Origin: Clostridia bacterium | Lineage (GTDB): Bacteria > Bacillota > Clostridia > Christensenellales > Borkfalkiaceae | DNA length: 64,000 nt | Reading direction: 5' to 3' | Assembly: GCA_900769545.1 (NCBI GenBank) | Contig: CAAGGZ010000079.1 | Span: forward strand, 37,066-101,065 | Shown here: positions 8,598-16,740 of the stretch, piece after piece | How positions within the stretch are numbered: the stretch's first letter is position 1 | Layout: each line of letters starts with the position of its first letter | Position numbers and translations under genes: made by a program | The notes under the pieces: generated by a model | The model's input: only the letters and a program-made list of their open reading frames with translations | What the model was told of the DNA's origin: nothing | Databases searched by the model: none

Positions 8598-10925
8598 TTA
8601 GCCTTCTTTCAAGAAACAAACTTTTTTATATACAACAGAGTCCGTAAGCTCTGCCTTTACGCCGCGGTACACCGTCAATCGGCCTTCCCCGAACGCAACC
8701 AAGCCCAACTCCTCAAATACGTTCAACGCAAAAATAAACTCCCGTCTGTCAAACCCGAGTCCATCGCAGGCAATCGCCAATTCCTCGACCGTCTCCCCGA
8801 TAAGGCTGTTAAATTCTCGACGGAGCGTGGAGAAAATCTCCAATAAACTTTCCCTCGCCGTATCAAGCGCAGAGAACATTTTATAACCGCAAATATCTCG
8901 GTTAACAAATACCTGCCTACCTTCTAACGCCGAAATATTGAAATCGGACGGCGTATCCAAAAAGATAAAATCTCTATATCCCGACAAGTCTGCGTCCGTC
9001 GCAGGCGAGACGATAAGCATATTCGATAAGTTCCTCGACGAAGGATAGAACAAATCACATCCGAATTCTTCTAATTCTTCATAGAACTGCAACGTTCGAC
9101 GGTCCGATGCAATCAAACACGTCCCGTAGAAGCAGTTCTTTTTCTTTTCCTCAATCAACGCTTTAATCTCTGCCATGGATAAGAAAGTCTTTTCCACCTG
9201 CACTTCAGGCGCATACGCCCTCGCAATCGCATTCGCAAAGATACTCTCCGTTGTCGTTCTGCCCGTGCGTCCATCGTACAACAAATCACGCACGTACCCT
9301 TTAATATATTCTCTGCCTTTAAATTTTGACAGGTTGATTTCAAAAATAAAGTCTTTTCTGACGTCGCTTTCGATGATTTTCAGATTTTTCGCTCCCGAAA
9401 AATACATCAAATCAACAAATTCGCTACGCACCGAAATATGCGGCGACATCGGCTTTACCACCCTTGCGGAGCACGCCCCCGCAGAAAGCGCGAACAACGG
9501 ACGTCTGTGTCCTACGCCGTAAGGCTCCATCGCCAACAATTCTCTTGCAAATTTTTCAGGAATGGGCGCGTCGATAATTTCGCATACGGGAATGGTTTGT
9601 TCAAAATCCTCTTTCGAGTACGTTTTCCCGATTTCTTCATTGAGCGCCTTTTCCAGAGCGTCAAAATTCTCAAACAAAATGTTTATACCTGCCGCCTGCG
9701 CGTGTCCGCCAAATTCTTCGATATATTCCGCGCAATTCTTAAGCGCTGTGAAAATATTGATATTCTCAATACTTCTTGCGCTACCTTTCAGCATCTCGCC
9801 GTTGTGTACAAACAACAACGTCGGGCGGTTGTACTCTTCGGCAATTCTCGCTGCTACAATACCGATAAAGCCTGTATTCCAGCTCTTATCCGACAACATA
9901 ATGACGTTGCCGTAAGCGCCTTTTTCGAGCAATTTTTTCTTTGCCGAAAGATATAAATCATCGCAATATTTCTGTCGCTCCGTATTGTATACGCAAAGCT
10001 TTGTCGCAAGCTCGTAAATTTCCGATTCGTTTTCGGAAGTAAACAGCCTAAACGCCGCCTGCGCGTCGCCCATTCTGCCTGCCGCATTGACTCTGGGAGC
10101 GATGTTAAACGCAAGCGTTTGCGCCGTTACTCCACCGTCATAGTTTTTACCGAGCAACATTGAAAAACAGGAACGGGGATGGCGATTGAACATTTTCAAC
10201 CCTTCCGTAACAATATCACGGTTTTCCCCAAGCAACGGCACACTGTCCGCTACGGTTGCAAGCGTTGCAAAATCAAGATATTTATACGCCGCTTCGCCAA
10301 TCAAGGCGCATGCAAGTTTAAAGGCAACCCCTGCGCCGCAGAGATTATCGTAAGGATAATCGTCTTGCAGCTTCGGATTCACGATAACGCAATCGGGTAA
10401 TACTTCCGGTAATTCATGGTGGTCGGTAACGATTACGTCCGAGCCCAACTCATAAATATATTGCGCTTCTTTCGCGCAAGAAATACCGCAGTCAACCGTA
10501 ATGAACAGCTCCGGATTACAATCCTCGAAAATTCTATCAATTGCTTCTTCGGAAAGCCCGTAACCCTCTGCTCTTTCAGGGACATACACGTGCGCTTCCA
10601 CGCCAAATTCTTTCAGCGCATGATACATAATTGCCGAAGCGCAAATACCATCTGCGTCGTAATCGCCGAAAACGGCAACCACTCTGCCCTCGTCTCGGGC
10701 AATCGTTATCATTTCCACCGCTTCTTTCATACCTTTCATCAAAAACGGCGAAAGAAAATTCTTTTCAGAAGGTTTCATAAAGCGACGGATTTTCTGCGCC
10801 GTATCCATACCGCGCGCATATAAAATCCTCGTAATGTGTTCCGTCAAGCCCGTCTCTTCGGCAAGAACAGCAATGGTATTCAGTTGTTCAGCCGTAAAGG
10901 CATATTCGGGAACAATTTTCTTCAT
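8598..10925 (-). CDS. recJ: Single-stranded-DNA-specific exonuclease RecJ
   Basis: I take the ATG at 10925 (MKKIVPEYAF), preceded by AAGGAT. A start 54 bases further upstream is possible but would run into the terminator hairpin. The 775-residue protein has the DHH phosphoesterase motifs VAVFGDYDADG, ITVDCGIS and VTDHHELP, the DHHA1 region with GGHAQAAG, and an OB-like domain. RecJ digests single-stranded DNA 5' to 3' in recombination and repair. The roughly 200 residues after the core are poorly conserved, as is usual in Firmicutes RecJ. It lies between secF and relA. Confidence 0.95.
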   Translation of the reverse strand: MKKIVPEYAFTAEQLNTIAVLAEETGLTEHITRILYARGMDTAQKIRRFMKPSEKNFLSPFLMKGMKEAVEMITIARDEGRVVAVFGDYDADGICASAIMYHALKEFGVEAHVYVPERAEGYGLSEEAIDRIFEDCNPELFITVDCGISCAKEAQYIYELGSDVIVTDHHELPEVLPDCVIVNPKLQDDYPYDNLCGAGVAFKLACALIGEAAYKYLDFATLATVADSVPLLGENRDIVTEGLKMFNRHPRSCFSMLLGKNYDGGVTAQTLAFNIAPRVNAAGRMGDAQAAFRLFTSENESEIYELATKLCVYNTERQKYCDDLYLSAKKKLLEKGAYGNVIMLSDKSWNTGFIGIVAARIAEEYNRPTLLFVHNGEMLKGSARSIENINIFTALKNCAEYIEEFGGHAQAAGINILFENFDALEKALNEEIGKTYSKEDFEQTIPVCEIIDAPIPEKFARELLAMEPYGVGHRRPLFALSAGACSARVVKPMSPHISVRSEFVDLMYFSGAKNLKIIESDVRKDFIFEINLSKFKGREYIKGYVRDLLYDGRTGRTTTESIFANAIARAYAPEVQVEKTFLSMAEIKALIEEKKKNCFYGTCLIASDRRTLQFYEELEEFGCDLFYPSSRNLSNMLIVSPATDADLSGYRDFIFLDTPSDFNISALEGRQVFVNRDICGYKMFSALDTARESLLEIFSTLRREFNSLIGETVEELAIACDGLGFDRREFIFALNVFEELGLVAFGEGRLTVYRGVKAELTDSVVYKKVCFLKEG

Positions 10926-10936
10926 AGTTATCCTTC

Positions 10937-10977
10937 TAAAAAAACTCGAGGGCGGTGGGGAATCCCCCTTCCGCCCC
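10937..10977 (-). terminator. Intrinsic terminator after secF
   Basis: On the minus strand GGGCGG and GGGG pair with CCCC and CCGCCC, with a few unpaired bases between. CTCGAG and a run of seven T follow. It separates secF from recJ, which may therefore rely on readthrough or a weak promoter. Confidence 0.8.
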
Positions 10978-11006
10978 AAAATTATTTTTGCTTTTTTTAC
11001 AGTTTC

Positions 11007-12278
11007 TTAGTCTTCTTTAACTTCAGACTCTTCTTCTGCAACTTCTTCAGCAGGTACTTCTTCAGCAGGAGCTTCTACTTCTTCAGCCGTCTCTTCCACT
11101 TCAACAGGAGCTTCTACCTCTTCTGCAGTCTCTTCCGCTTCAACAGGAGCTTCTACTTCTTCTGCAGTCTCTTCTACTTCAACAGGAGCATCTACTTCTT
11201 CAGTAGCTTCTTCCTCTTCTTCAGTTTCTTCAACGGGCTCTTCCTCTACTTCTTCCTTTACGGGAGCAGGTGCGGGAGCCGCTTTTTTCTGCTGATATAC
11301 TTTCTTTTCTCTCGTGCTGGTTTTTTCCGCGCCTTTATATTCGCCGTTATCTGCACTGTTTGCGATGGCCTTTTTCTTAAAAGGCAAGTACAATGCAGGA
11401 ACGTAAACGATACCCATAAACCAAGCAACAATTACAGCAACGATTGCCATTACAGCGAACCATACAACCGCAGAAACTGCGCCTGCGCCGATAAACGACG
11501 CTACTGCAATAACAATCAACGCTACGATAGCCAAAATACTAAACGTATTGATTTCCTTGGTTGCAATACCCGAAGCAACAGCCTCTTCTGCGTCATCGCT
11601 GTCAACCGAGCGAATCTTTGCCAACGTAAGCAAGGTAAATCCTGCGCTCAACAAAGCGCCGATTGCGCCAACGTAAACAACGGAAGCCGTTACGGGAATA
11701 CGAGCAAGCAAAATGATTGCCGTCGTCAATGCAGCGCCGAGAACGGTAGCAATAGCCGCTACGATACCTGCGCCTACGTGATAACGAATGCTTACGTAAA
11801 TCAATGCAAGAACAGCAAATACAGCAAGCGCAACTGCCGCGCGTACTGCAACGCCGTCAGCTACGGAAGCCAAAACCAATTCGCTACCCGTGGTAACGTC
11901 GATAAAGGAGCCTTCCAACTCAGCGCCAGGCTGCGTCTTTGCATTCAAATTATTTTCTACGTTTTCCTTAATCTGCGTGAGGTTAACGTCGGATTCAAAT
12001 ACGTAAACAATTTCGCAGTTGTCACCGGACATATCGCCTTCAATCTGATATACTGCTTTGTTGCCTGCAAAACCGCTTTCGCATGCGCTTTCTACAACGT
12101 CCAATTTCATGGTATATACGTATCTGTTCATACTAACAGTCAACGTATTTACGTCTTTCATCGAAGCGCTCTTGTTCACGCCAAGCAAAGCGCAGACAAC
12201 GGAAGCCGCAACGAGAACGATTACAACCAAAACAGACCAAAGAGTCCCTTTCTTTACAGTTTTCGTCATCTTACTCAT
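11007..12278 (-). CDS. secF: Divergent SecF-like export membrane protein with acidic tail
   Basis: The likely start is the ATG at 12278, nine bases after GGGAGG. An in-frame ATG at 12287 touches the site directly. The protein (about 423 residues) has an N-terminal membrane segment, a short extracellular domain and about five further membrane segments, as in SecF. The usual first periplasmic motif (RIDFTGG) is not recognisable, and the call rests on topology and on the position after secD. The last 110 residues are cytoplasmic, very acidic and repetitive. SecDF pulls translocating proteins outwards using the proton gradient. The gene overlaps secD by 8 bases. Confidence 0.72.
   Translation of the reverse strand: MSKMTKTVKKGTLWSVLVVIVLVAASVVCALLGVNKSASMKDVNTLTVSMNRYVYTMKLDVVESACESGFAGNKAVYQIEGDMSGDNCEIVYVFESDVNLTQIKENVENNLNAKTQPGAELEGSFIDVTTGSELVLASVADGVAVRAAVALAVFAVLALIYVSIRYHVGAGIVAAIATVLGAALTTAIILLARIPVTASVVYVGAIGALLSAGFTLLTLAKIRSVDSDDAEEAVASGIATKEINTFSILAIVALIVIAVASFIGAGAVSAVVWFAVMAIVAVIVAWFMGIVYVPALYLPFKKKAIANSADNGEYKGAEKTSTREKKVYQQKKAAPAPAPVKEEVEEEPVEETEEEEEATEEVDAPVEVEETAEEVEAPVEAEETAEEVEAPVEVEETAEEVEAPAEEVPAEEVAEEESEVKED
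11073..11189 (-). repeat. Tandem 39-base repeat in secF coding for APVEVEETAEEVE
   Basis: Three nearly identical 13-residue units (one with Ala for Val) lie in tandem, followed by a degenerate APAEEVPAEEVAEE. The repeat is visible in both DNA and protein. Such tracts may change in copy number by replication slippage. Confidence 0.85.
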
Positions 12279-13746
12279 CGTCGTCATCCTCCCTTACAAA
12301 GCGGAAATATTTATATTTGTTTTTGCTTGCGGACAACAATACGAAGTTGATTGCTCTGTTCCAAAGAAGGTTACAGAATGCAGCCGCTACGATACAGATG
12401 ATCGCCTGCAATGCAAGCGTATACAAACCTGCAGCTCCAATCAAAAGCGCAAGCGCGCCAAGGAGCAATACGGCGTAAACGTCTACAACGTTCCAAACAG
12501 TCTTGTTGAAGCCGTTCTTTACAGAGGATTCTACCGTCTTACCAAGGTCGAATTCTGCTTTAATCGCATTATAAATATGCCCGTTGAGAACGTTTACAAG
12601 CAACAACCCAACAAGGAATACGAGAATACTACCGAGCGTAATTTCAAACACACCTTTCGTAATAAACGCAAAGCAAAGACCAACGATAATCAAATACGAA
12701 ACCGTCGTGTAACCGCTAACCGTACCGAATCTACCCATCTTAACAATAGAAAATACGATAAGTTCGAAGATTACGATTGCCAATGCGATATAGATAAGAT
12801 CAAGCGTGTTATCGCCGAATACGGGAGCAAACGTTCTAAGATCGCTGGTTGCGATGGTTCTGAATTCAATATCATAGCTACCGTTTTCATACAAGGAATC
12901 AAGCAATACGCAGAGAGATTCTACGTAAACCTTGTTTTGAACGTATGCCATAGGAATCAACACAACGTTATCGTCGTCGATATGGTCGCTGTAAGCGGAA
13001 AGCATAGTTTCGCCGCCAACCGTAATATCCAACGTCGTTGCGCTGGAAGAACCTGCCGAGCTCTCCGTCAAGCCGCCCTTGATTCTATCCAACATTTCTT
13101 CACCCTTTTCGGTGAATTTAATTTTCACGTAAGAAACGTCGTAACGATTTTCAACGGAAAAGCTCTTCACAACATCGGTAATCGACGATTCTTTACCCTT
13201 GAGCTCGTCCACAACGGAACCGCCGGACGACAAGGAAAGCTCACCCGTCAAAGCGTACTGAGAAAGTACGGTGCCTGCATTCAATTCGGAAAGAGGAAGC
13301 TCCACGCGAATCGAGTAATCGTCTACAACTGCCACACGGTAATCAGAATAACCGTTTGCCGCATAACGAGCCGCAATTTCCTTTGCAGCGGCGTCAAAAG
13401 CAGCCTTAAAGTCAGCCGTTACGGTTTCGCCCGAAACGATGCTTTCCTTTTCCAAGTACAAGCCCTTATGAGGAAGGTAAGAATCTTTGTATTCAGCCTT
13501 TTCTTCTTCATCTTCCAACATAGCATAGTTGTTGTCGAATTCGGTCTCAGAAATAACGCCTTCCGGATAATAGTATGCGTAATAACCGCCACCGAGCTCT
13601 GCGCCCAAATCGTACTGATTAACGGCAGGATTCCATTCTCTTACAGTTCCGGGAATTGCAAAAGAAGGACAAACCGTAAGCACGCACAATACGACCATTA
13701 CGATGGTAAGTAAAACCATTAATACCACCGATTTTTTCTTGCCCAT
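12271..13746 (-). CDS. secD: Divergent SecD-like export membrane protein
   Basis: The 491-residue protein starts with a membrane segment. A large extracellular domain follows, beginning with YDLGAELGGGYYAYY in place of the usual GLDLRGG motif. The FTEKGEEMLDRI region resembles the SecD P1 domain, and the C-terminal half has five to six membrane segments. It is about normal for a Firmicutes SecD, but conserved motifs are weak. With SecF and YajC it assists the SecYEG channel. A promoter and AGGAGG precede it. It lies directly after the SCIFF maturase gene. Confidence 0.8.
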   Translation of the reverse strand: MGKKKSVVLMVLLTIVMVVLCVLTVCPSFAIPGTVREWNPAVNQYDLGAELGGGYYAYYYPEGVISETEFDNNYAMLEDEEEKAEYKDSYLPHKGLYLEKESIVSGETVTADFKAAFDAAAKEIAARYAANGYSDYRVAVVDDYSIRVELPLSELNAGTVLSQYALTGELSLSSGGSVVDELKGKESSITDVVKSFSVENRYDVSYVKIKFTEKGEEMLDRIKGGLTESSAGSSSATTLDITVGGETMLSAYSDHIDDDNVVLIPMAYVQNKVYVESLCVLLDSLYENGSYDIEFRTIATSDLRTFAPVFGDNTLDLIYIALAIVIFELIVFSIVKMGRFGTVSGYTTVSYLIIVGLCFAFITKGVFEITLGSILVFLVGLLLVNVLNGHIYNAIKAEFDLGKTVESSVKNGFNKTVWNVVDVYAVLLLGALALLIGAAGLYTLALQAIICIVAAAFCNLLWNRAINFVLLSASKNKYKYFRFVREDDDDE

Positions 13747-13802
13747 TGATAGCCTCCTAGTTTGTTTCGGATTTTTTCTCCGAATAACAATGTTACCTAT
13801 TT

Positions 13803-13832
13803 ATTATACATTATTTTTTATACATTCGTCAA
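13803..13832 (-). promoter_or_regulatory. Sigma-A promoter of secD-secF
   Basis: TTGACG (13827-13832) and TATAAT (13803-13808) are 18 bases apart on the minus strand. The leader then contains a small hairpin, TTCGGA with TCCGAA (13766-13784), before AGGAGG. Confidence 0.75.
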
Positions 13833-13919
13833 GCCATAACGACGAATATACGCGATTTTTTTGTTTTTTTTACAAAAAAACCTATCTTCTCTCAACCATA
13901 CCGGAGCAAAAGCCCTCGC

Positions 13920-15245
13920 TTATTGAGATATTTTCTTTTCCGCGAGAATGTGCATTGCGCATTCCACTCTCTTTTTCATCATCGCGCAGGTCGTTTCGTA
14001 CGGCTCGTTAATGTCGCCGTTGAAATTGTAGTTATTCGCGCTGCAACCGCCCGAACAAATAAATTTCGCAAAACAATCTTCGCATTTTTTACGAGTGAAC
14101 AGACAGGAATTTTTAAACTGCTCCCGAATGTCGGGACGGGTAATTCCCTCCGTTACGCTCCCCATACGGAACTTCTCATTCCCTGCAAACTGATGGCAAG
14201 GATACAAATCGCCATTGGGTACGACCGAGAAATATTCATTCCCTGCGCCGCAAGCAGACACACGCTTGGAAAGACAGGGTCCGCCCTCCAAATCAATATT
14301 GAAATGGAAGAAATTAAACCCTTTCCCCTCTGCCAAACGCTGCAAATACGCGTCGCAAAGATTTTCATATTCCTTTTCGATGGTCGGAAGATGCTCCTCA
14401 CGAATCTGCAAATCTTCAATATCCGTCACAACGGGCTCCATAGAAATGGAATCCACGCCCTGATCGGCAATAAAGAGCACGTCTTTCCCGAAGTCGAGAT
14501 TTTTCGCCGTAAACGTGCCGCGCACATAGTAGCTCTTGTCTCCGCGCAAGGAAATAAAATGCTTGATTTTATCAATGATAAGATCAAACGTACCCTTTCC
14601 GTTCACCGATTTACGAATGGCGTCGTGCACTTCTTTACGTCCGTCCAGCGACAATACCACGTTCTCCATTTCTTCATTGAAGAACCGAATGGTTTCATCG
14701 TTCAAAAGGAGCGCGTTGGTCGTCGTTGTGAACAAGAATTTTTTTCCTGCCTTTGCGCCCTGTTCCTTAGCGTAAGCCACCGTCTGTTTTAAAACGTCGA
14801 GGTTCATCAAAGGCTCGCCGCCGAAAAAGTCCATTTCCAACACTTTTCTGTTTCCGCTGTTTGCAATGAGGAAATCCACCGCCGCTTTCGCTGTTTCAAG
14901 CGACATCGCCTCGCGTTTGGAATGATATGCGCCCTCATCCGCAAAGCAATAGCGACAACGCATATTGCAATCGTGGCAAATGTGAATACAAAGCGCCTTC
15001 ACCTCGTTGCTCTTCATCGGATAGGACTTCACTTCTTCTTTAAAGAGCAAGCCCTGCTGCTTCAAGCCTTCTACATCGGAAAGAATTTCTTTGATTTGTT
15101 CGTCCGTGATATAAGAAATATCAACGGCTTGTCCTTCCTCTTTTGCTTTCAAAAAGTCGGCAGTCGTTTTATCGCACTCGTGCAAAGAACCGCTGCCCAC
15201 GTCATAAATGTAATTTTTTTCTCTGTAATTAAATACGTGTATCAC
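13920..15245 (-). CDS. scfB: SCIFF peptide maturase, radical SAM/SPASM
   Basis: This enzyme installs thioether cross-links in the six-cysteine SCIFF peptide. The best start is the GTG at 15245 (protein beginning MIHVFNYREKNY), because GGAGG and GGGAG lie just upstream. In-frame TTG and GTG codons further out (15281, 15275) lack such a site. In the 441-residue product, residues 1-80 form a peptide-recognition domain. The radical SAM core has CNMRCRYC (Cys93, Cys97, Cys100) and FGGEPL. The C-terminal SPASM domain carries GPCLSK, CGAG, YPCHQ and CEDCFAKFICSGGC for two auxiliary clusters. The substrate gene lies 126 bases upstream. Confidence 0.96.
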   Translation of the reverse strand: MIHVFNYREKNYIYDVGSGSLHECDKTTADFLKAKEEGQAVDISYITDEQIKEILSDVEGLKQQGLLFKEEVKSYPMKSNEVKALCIHICHDCNMRCRYCFADEGAYHSKREAMSLETAKAAVDFLIANSGNRKVLEMDFFGGEPLMNLDVLKQTVAYAKEQGAKAGKKFLFTTTTNALLLNDETIRFFNEEMENVVLSLDGRKEVHDAIRKSVNGKGTFDLIIDKIKHFISLRGDKSYYVRGTFTAKNLDFGKDVLFIADQGVDSISMEPVVTDIEDLQIREEHLPTIEKEYENLCDAYLQRLAEGKGFNFFHFNIDLEGGPCLSKRVSACGAGNEYFSVVPNGDLYPCHQFAGNEKFRMGSVTEGITRPDIREQFKNSCLFTRKKCEDCFAKFICSGGCSANNYNFNGDINEPYETTCAMMKKRVECAMHILAEKKISQ

Positions 15246-15299
15246 GGATCTCCCGTCCTCCGTATGTTTGTTCACCGTCAAATTCGGTATTTAGCGGTT

Positions 15300-15332
15300 A
15301 AAAACGGCGTAGTATGACCATACGCCGTTTTT
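15300..15332 (-). terminator. Hairpin between the SCIFF peptide and its maturase
   Basis: AACGGCGTA pairs with TACGCCGTT around nine bases, with T runs on both sides, so it could work on either strand. It lies between scfA and scfB. It probably lets only part of the transcripts continue, giving more peptide than enzyme. Confidence 0.75.
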
Positions 15333-15371
15333 CACTGTTTTCATTTTTAGCCCGAAAGCCAAAAGAGTTGC

Positions 15372-15524
15372 TTATTTACGTTCGATTTTTTCTTCGCGCG
15401 TAATTCTTTCGCAGGACTGGTTGCCTACCGTGCAGCTCGTTTTGCAAGCGGATTGACAGGTGCTTCTGCATTCACCGCAAGCGGTTACCTTCTTTTCTGC
15501 GGGTTTCGCAATCGTTTTGATCAT
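15372..15524 (-). CDS. scfA: SCIFF ribosomal peptide precursor (six cysteines in forty-five residues)
   Basis: This 50-codon gene starts at the ATG at 15524, eight bases after AGGAGG. The product has an N-terminal leader (about residues 1-15). The core has six cysteines at residues 16, 19, 23, 27, 31 and 38, in the order CGEC, RSTC, QSAC, KTSC, TVGNQSC. That spacing is the SCIFF family signature, found in nearly all Clostridia. The maturase downstream links cysteines to neighbouring residues by thioether bonds. The role of mature SCIFF is not established. It has a strong promoter and lies in the conserved Sec-accessory neighbourhood. Confidence 0.97.
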   Translation of the reverse strand: MIKTIAKPAEKKVTACGECRSTCQSACKTSCTVGNQSCERITREEKIERK

Positions 15525-15562
15525 AATAGCGACCTCCTGTAATTTTCAAAATTTGTATTCCT

Positions 15563-15591
15563 ATTATAATACACTTTTCGATAAATTGCAA
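15563..15591 (-). promoter_or_regulatory. Sigma-A promoter of the SCIFF gene
   Basis: TTGCAA (15586-15591) and TATAAT (15563-15568) lie 17 bases apart on the minus strand, about 38 bases before the scfA start. Confidence 0.8.
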
Positions 15592-15644
15592 GCGGTTTAT
15601 CCTACTTTTTTCGAGTTTTCCGCTCTAATCAAAAAATTTTCTTT

Positions 15645-16025
15645 CTATCGACGCAAATTGACCCCCAACGCTCCGCCCAAAGCCCCTGCAACAAACGCAA
15701 CGAACAGCTCTACTACAATCAGCCAACTAAGGGAAAAATCTCCGCCAATCGCCGAAAAAGCCAAGTAAGACAGCGACGTAAAAAGCAGCCCTACGCCACC
15801 GCCTTTGAGCCAACCTTTTTCCCCTCGGATTTGCGTCAGCGCGCCTACCGCTACGGCAATCACCTTTATCACCTGATTGATAGGATAAATCGCTTTATGC
15901 GGCAAAATAGCGGCGCGGAGTAGTCCTGCCAATATCACTGTAAAGAAAAAAGAAATCGCCAAAGCAATCCCTGTTCCCTTGATGACTGTAAAAAACGTAT
16001 TTCCGTAAACACTCTCATTTTTCAT
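15645..16025 (-). CDS. TIGR04086-type four-helix membrane protein
   Basis: The 126-residue protein has four hydrophobic segments with short loops. It matches the small membrane family (TIGR04086/YrzE-like) that Clostridia commonly carry between yajC and the SCIFF genes. Function is unknown. The conserved place suggests a link with the Sec machinery or SCIFF, but that is inference. Its ribosome binding site (GGAGGTG, 16034-16040) lies inside a stable hairpin directly before the start, so translation or transcription may be controlled there. Confidence 0.8.
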   Translation of the reverse strand: MKNESVYGNTFFTVIKGTGIALAISFFFTVILAGLLRAAILPHKAIYPINQVIKVIAVAVGALTQIRGEKGWLKGGGVGLLFTSLSYLAFSAIGGDFSLSWLIVVELFVAFVAGALGGALGVNLRR

Positions 16026-16030
16026 AATAA

Positions 16031-16064
16031 AAACACCTCCGCCATATTGTATGCGAAGGTGTTT
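16031..16064 (-). promoter_or_regulatory. Hairpin that buries the ribosome binding site of the TIGR04086 gene
   Basis: A 12-bp stem (16031-16042 with 16053-16064, one G-U pair in the RNA) with a ten-base loop contains GGAGGTG in its downstream arm. TTTTTATT and the ATG follow. It may act as a terminator after yajC, as a translational lock, or both. Confidence 0.7.
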
Positions 16065-16087
16065 GTTGTTTAGACTTTTTATAAAAA

Positions 16088-16552
16088 TTATTCAGCGTCA
16101 ACGTTTTCTTCCGCCGTTTCTTCCGCAGGAGCAGCCGCTTCTTCAAAAGGAGCTTCTTCCACCGTTTCTACAGGCGCTTCCACCTGTTCTTCTACGGGAG
16201 CTTCTTCCTTTTTAGCCACTGCGTCCGTCTGGTAAACAGCCTGCTTGTCAAACTTGATGTAGGACTTGCCGCTTTCTTCCGTACCCGTTTCCAAAACGAA
16301 GGTATTGTCTTCAGGGCAAACCTCTACGACAACGCCGCAAATACCGCCAATCGTCTTTACTTTATTACCGGGCTGAATGGAATCGAGCATATTCTGCGTT
16401 TCTTCCTGTCTCTTCTTCTGCGAACGTCTGTTGACGAACATAAACACGATGATGATACCGAACAATACCGCAATCATAACCCAAGAACCTGTGTTACTAC
16501 CCTGTACTGCCGACGAGCTTGCGCTAGCGGAATTCAACAAATTAAACAACAT
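16088..16552 (-). CDS. yajC: YajC preprotein translocase subunit with acidic tail
   Basis: The ATG at 16552 (MLFNLLNSASA) has AAGGAG at good spacing. An in-frame TTG at 16576 does not. The 154-residue product has one membrane segment (about residues 25-43), the YajC motif FVNRRSQKKRQEETQNML, and the small beta domain with GNKVKTIGGICGVV. The last 50 residues are a Pro/Glu/Val/Ala-rich acidic tail absent from ordinary YajC and similar in composition to the SecF tail. YajC associates with SecDF at the membrane. Confidence 0.93.
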   Translation of the reverse strand: MLFNLLNSASASSSAVQGSNTGSWVMIAVLFGIIIVFMFVNRRSQKKRQEETQNMLDSIQPGNKVKTIGGICGVVVEVCPEDNTFVLETGTEESGKSYIKFDKQAVYQTDAVAKKEEAPVEEQVEAPVETVEEAPFEEAAAPAEETAEENVDAE

Positions 16553-16612
16553 TATTTTTTTCTCCTTAATTGTCAACGGAATTGTAACCGTTGCTTTTTC
16601 ATTGCTCTTAAT

Positions 16613-16641
16613 ATAATATCGTTTTTTTTCGCTTTTGGCAA
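16613..16641 (-). promoter_or_regulatory. Sigma-A promoter of yajC
   Basis: TTGCCA (16636-16641) and TATTAT (16613-16618) lie 17 bases apart on the minus strand. Confidence 0.7.
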
Positions 16642-16740
16642 GTGTTTTTTATGGGTTTTACCATTTTTTTTATTTTTCACCAAGTTTTCACAGCTCCGCA
16701 GCTACATTTTAACCGTTGAACGCAGACATGGGTGCTCCGT

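Noticed and set aside
10836..12350. Long plus-strand frame rich in Phe, Tyr and Ser opposite secF
   Set aside because: It is the shadow of the Glu-rich SecF tail and membrane segments. No start signals are present.
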